The notes beneath the pieces are model-generated. The model made no database searches and had not been told where the DNA came from. It was given only the letters and a program-made list of their open reading frames with translations. Source: Dimorphilus gyrociliatus (lineage: Eukaryota > Annelida > Polychaeta > Dinophilidae). Taken from it: a stretch of DNA of 64,000 nt. Shown here piece by piece: positions 60,395-64,000 of the stretch. Numbering within the stretch: the stretch's first letter is position 1; each line of letters starts with the position of its first letter. The translations under genes were made by a program, and so were the position numbers. The stretch spans positions 4,211,891-4,275,890 of the forward strand of contig CAJFCJ010000002.1 of NCBI GenBank assembly GCA_904063045.1. The letters run 5' to 3'.

Positions 60395-63300
60395 CTGTCG
60401 TCAAAGAGACTACTCCTTAGGCTTACGGAACAATAATTAATCGAAATTTACGAAAACAGTACAAAATGGTCATATGAAAAAATATCGTAGTTAAGTAAAA
60501 ATAGACGTGATACCTCTAGCTTTTAGTTAAAAATTATCTACTTTTGTTTTATAATCTCAACTAACTTTTATCAATCAATACATTGCAATTCAAACTGTGA
60601 GAGATTCGGACAAATGGTGCTGCCATCTTGAGTATCAAATTCTTTTCTCAAAGGAACAATACGACAACGTCCCGAATTCCCAAATTAGCTTTAGAGGAGT
60701 TTAGGAAACAATTAAATGAAATAAAGTATTATTATTTGGTTGGTTTTTTGAGGGACAAGATAAAAAGCTTTGGAAAACATTTAATATGATTATCAATATA
60801 TATATATATTAGTATATATACATATATGTATATCTATATAAACATTTATTCAGTATTAAGAGCTAAATAAATGATTTTCCGCCTCCATTTTGTTAATATG
60901 TCATTATAGAAATGCTAAAAATAAAGAAAGTGATTTCTCATTTATATTTCCCGCTAAAAAACTAATAGGGGAACAAAAAAAGAAAAGAAATATTAACTTT
61001 TATCATCTCCTATCCTATGTTTCTTTTATCTTCGTCGGATGAATAATAAAGACTCACGTTGACGTGATCGTTCCACGAAAGAGTTAATGAACACTTGTTA
61101 ATAGTATTTCAGAGGTAATATATTAAAATATTAATAACATATTTTTTAAAAATATTCCTTTATATAAATTATAAAATATATTCTTTAAGTGTAGCGATTC
61201 AAATCATACGTTTTATTTATATTTCTGCAGAAAAAAACTGGTGGAATAAGCGTTAATTTCCCTCGATTTAAGGATAATTATATAAATATATATATATATA
61301 TATATTAACTTTGGCGCCATCTATTATCTTCTTAAAAACTTTGGAATGAATTAAAAATTTGATCAGGATATCATTAAATTATTATGAAGGCAAAGAAATT
61401 AACAAATTAAAGGAGCAAATATATAAATTCTATTCATTTCCTTCTAAAGGAGAAAAGCAACTTTTTTTCAATATTAAACTTAACTACTCGATACTCACGC
61501 TTTTCCCTTAGAATTAAAAGAGAGCTATTATATCATTAAATGAGAAAATAAAGAGGAAGCTACATATGTTAAACACCTCATCAATACATGTATTCTTGAT
61601 CAATTTCCGGTGTTATATAAATTTAATATCATATGTTGACTTTTTTACAAATCATCTCAATACTATGCCTTATAGACGTTTTAAAAGCTTTTCATATAGT
61701 CTTTGCACTGAGGGCAGATTCCTAAAAAGAAAAAATTTCCATTTATCTCTCTATTGAAATCGTCGAATGTAAATTCTTCTAATTCGATCAAACCCTCCTT
61801 GATATTACTATGACTAATTGATTAATTTGCACCTACTCCCCATTAATACTTGCCCTATTACGCAATAATACTAATAAACAATGGACCCGATATATTAACA
61901 ATCAAGATTAAGGAGGGAGGAAACGGGTGAAGTACTAAATACACATGTAGCTTACGTATATAGTATATATTTTTAATTAACCATGACAGAACATACTACA
62001 TATACAGTAAAGACAACAAAGAAATAGAGCTATGTCTATAAAAGTGCATATTAATGTAATATATACACCCATATACATATTCGATTGAGTAGAGAGGTCT
62101 TGAATACAGATACTATAAACGTTCGCCACTTAAATGAATATACATATTGGTTTTTATTTATCATTCAATAAACAAAAGATTACAAGCTTGAAGAAATTAA
62201 GATAAATTGAAAGGATACTTTTGCAAAACAATAGGAATATATAGAAATTGAATCTTGACGTTTTAACTAATCAAATATGCTGTTGTAAATGATTTTTTCT
62301 CAAAAATATAAATATATTATGAGTTGAAAAGAAGGAAAAGTTTTTAGTTGCATGATTAGTTTACAGAGACAAACGACAGATCGTTTAAAGCTACTATAGA
62401 ATGGATTATATTAATTTTTCTTGAAAATGAAAAATTCAAGAAAACGTCAGTCGCGCATAAAAACACCCTCGCTCCAGCAAAATACGTATTGTGTACACAA
62501 CAAGCCCCAACTTCTATTTGGCTCTATGCATAATAAATGCATTTTCCATGAATAATGAATGTTCTTAGGTTATCCAATTTCTGACAACGTATACTCGAAA
62601 AGTATTCCTATCTATAATTTATATTGCCTGAGGCCATTTTTCGGACGGTTCTTTGATGTTAATTAAAGCTGCATAAAAATAACAAAGACAATATCTAAAT
62701 ACAAATTTCTGCTACTTTAATTATAAACTTTGATAATAAAAAGTACTTTTCTGCGTTCAATAATCAAAATACAGTAATAGTCATCGAAATATTGAACACT
62801 TGAACTTGAATAATTTATGTAGCTTTTTAAAATATCAAATTTTTGAAATATGCTATAAAGTCATAAAATAATTATAAACTATCGATTCATATAAGATTTT
62901 TTCTTCTATTAGGAATTTTCCTAAACAGAGAAGATAGCGAAATGTACAAAGCAAAGTAGAGAGAATAATAGAAATCGTTCTTAGTGGGAAATTAAGAAGG
63001 GCGTGCAGCGAATAGCTTAAATAATCTACATTCATCAATATTTTATGAGCGTTTTATAAAGAATTCATCACTCGCGTATATTGGCGCCGGCTCTGCACCA
63101 GCTCTTTAATTACGCATGCATGCTATTCGTCTGTCACAGCTTTCATTGCTACAGTTAAGTGATTTTTTGTAAGTATTTATTTCTTTTGCTTTTTTAATAT
63201 TACTATTTTTAATTTATTCAATTTTTTTTTTACTTTTAATGTTTTCCTTTTCATTCGTCTTCCTATACTTTTCCGTCTGTTTGTCTGCCTGTCCCTCTTT

Positions 63301-64000
63301 CTGTCCCTCTGTCTCTCTATATCTATATAAATTTATATATATATATATATTGATATATTCATCTCTATTTCTTTATCTTATATAGACTGTATGTATGTAT
63401 AAATGAACTTTACTAATCTTTCATGATAATTAATTGACTTGATTCCTTATGTAACTCCTTATCGGCCTCTTCCAATCCCCCCTATTTATATCTCGCTATC
63501 TTTTTTTACTCTTGTAATTTCTTTTAAAATTATGAATAAAATGTCTTATAGTACTTTTTATTGAGATCTCGTCTCCAGTATTCAATAAAAATCGTTCAAA
63601 CTCAAAGTATGGAAAATTCGCATAGGAAATTAATAATCCCAATACAAACAAGGCATGCACATGAATAATTTTGTATGCAAAATTGTCCAAAGCTATGTAA
63701 GTGATTGTATTGAGAGAAATTACTCTTTATTCGATGAATTAGCGTAAATGAATTAGTACAAACAATTTTTCCATATTTAAAGTATCCTCCATTGAATATT
63801 CGAACTGTTTGTTAATAAGACATTTAAAGCATGTAGTAAAAAATTATTGTTGCATAAAAAAATAGGTTATAAGCCATTAATTATTCTTAGAATAAGCTAA
63901 TCTGTTATCTATTTAATATGATATTGAATAAATGAAATTTAAAAATATAGAACGAAGGTATGTTTCATACAAAATATATAAATTCTTATCAATTTATGCT
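60395..64000. other. No recognised coding exon; possible first exon near 63.1 kb
   Basis: About 3.6 kb, AT-rich. It holds TA arrays at about 60797-60840, 61284-61304 and 63325-63350, and AGATGGC-type sites at 60621-60628 and 61315-61322 (both minus). A GC-richer patch at 63070-63160 (TTGGCGCCGGCTC...) is followed by a good plus-strand donor, TTGTAAGTAT at 63168, and might be the first non-coding exon of a gene lying to the right. Nothing else is supported. Confidence 0.4.

Noticed and set aside
1-64000. tRNA genes, rRNA, CRISPR arrays, bacterial operons
   Set aside because: No T-loop GTTCRANNC in cloverleaf context, no spaced direct repeats, and the split genes with GT-AG introns show a eukaryotic nuclear genome.

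Overview
The window reads as nuclear DNA of a small-genome invertebrate animal. It is strongly AT-rich, with roughly 30% G+C by eye. The genes are split by very short introns, mostly 52-80 bp, and every conserved protein belongs to an animal family: a P5B ATPase, a cationic amino-acid transporter, a K-Cl cotransporter, BTG, a peptide GPCR, a Dispatched-like protein, an ARHGAP18-type RhoGAP and a MIF/DDT tautomerase. A compact annelid, rotifer or similar spiralian would fit, but the sequence alone does not settle the taxon. I found no rRNA, tRNA, CRISPR array or intact transposon. Simple repeats, mainly (TA)n and (GA)n/(CT)n, are common.

Layout. 1-4357 (-): P5B ATPase, C-terminal part beyond the window. 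5209-6796 (-): E2/UBC-fold protein with an unusual tail. 6.8-13.0 kb: no gene recognised. 13134-13571 (+): single-exon BTG1/2-type gene with a CRE and an inverted CCAAT box just upstream. 13.6-19.8 kb: no gene recognised. 19805-22577 (-): SLC7 cationic amino-acid transporter. 25138-29316 (+): SLC12 K-Cl cotransporter in 15 exons. 33180-35987 (+): rhodopsin-family peptide GPCR. 38822-40269 (-): membrane receptor with two C-type-lectin-like domains and a tyrosine-rich tail. 41058-41983 (-): coiled-coil protein. 42870-44201 (+): DHRS11-like short-chain dehydrogenase, followed after only 176 bp by a Dispatched-like protein (44378-48202, +). 49445-52637 (-): ARHGAP18/28/40-type RhoGAP. 54290-56824 (-): MIF/D-dopachrome tautomerase-like protein. 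58188-58844 (-), with a probable 5' UTR exon near 60.17 kb: unrecognised small basic protein. 60.4-64.0 kb: no coding exon recognised.

Exon models were built by hand from homology, splice consensus and reading-frame phase. For the complete genes the exon lengths sum to whole codons. There is no sign that these genes form one pathway; they look like ordinary neighbours. The most unusual observations are: a Dispatched-like protein whose two transmembrane Asp motifs are replaced; a K-Cl cotransporter without the conserved regulatory threonines; an intron whose two ends carry a perfect 12-bp inverted repeat; a GPCR with DRL instead of DRY; and short sequence motifs that recur near start codons or across the window.
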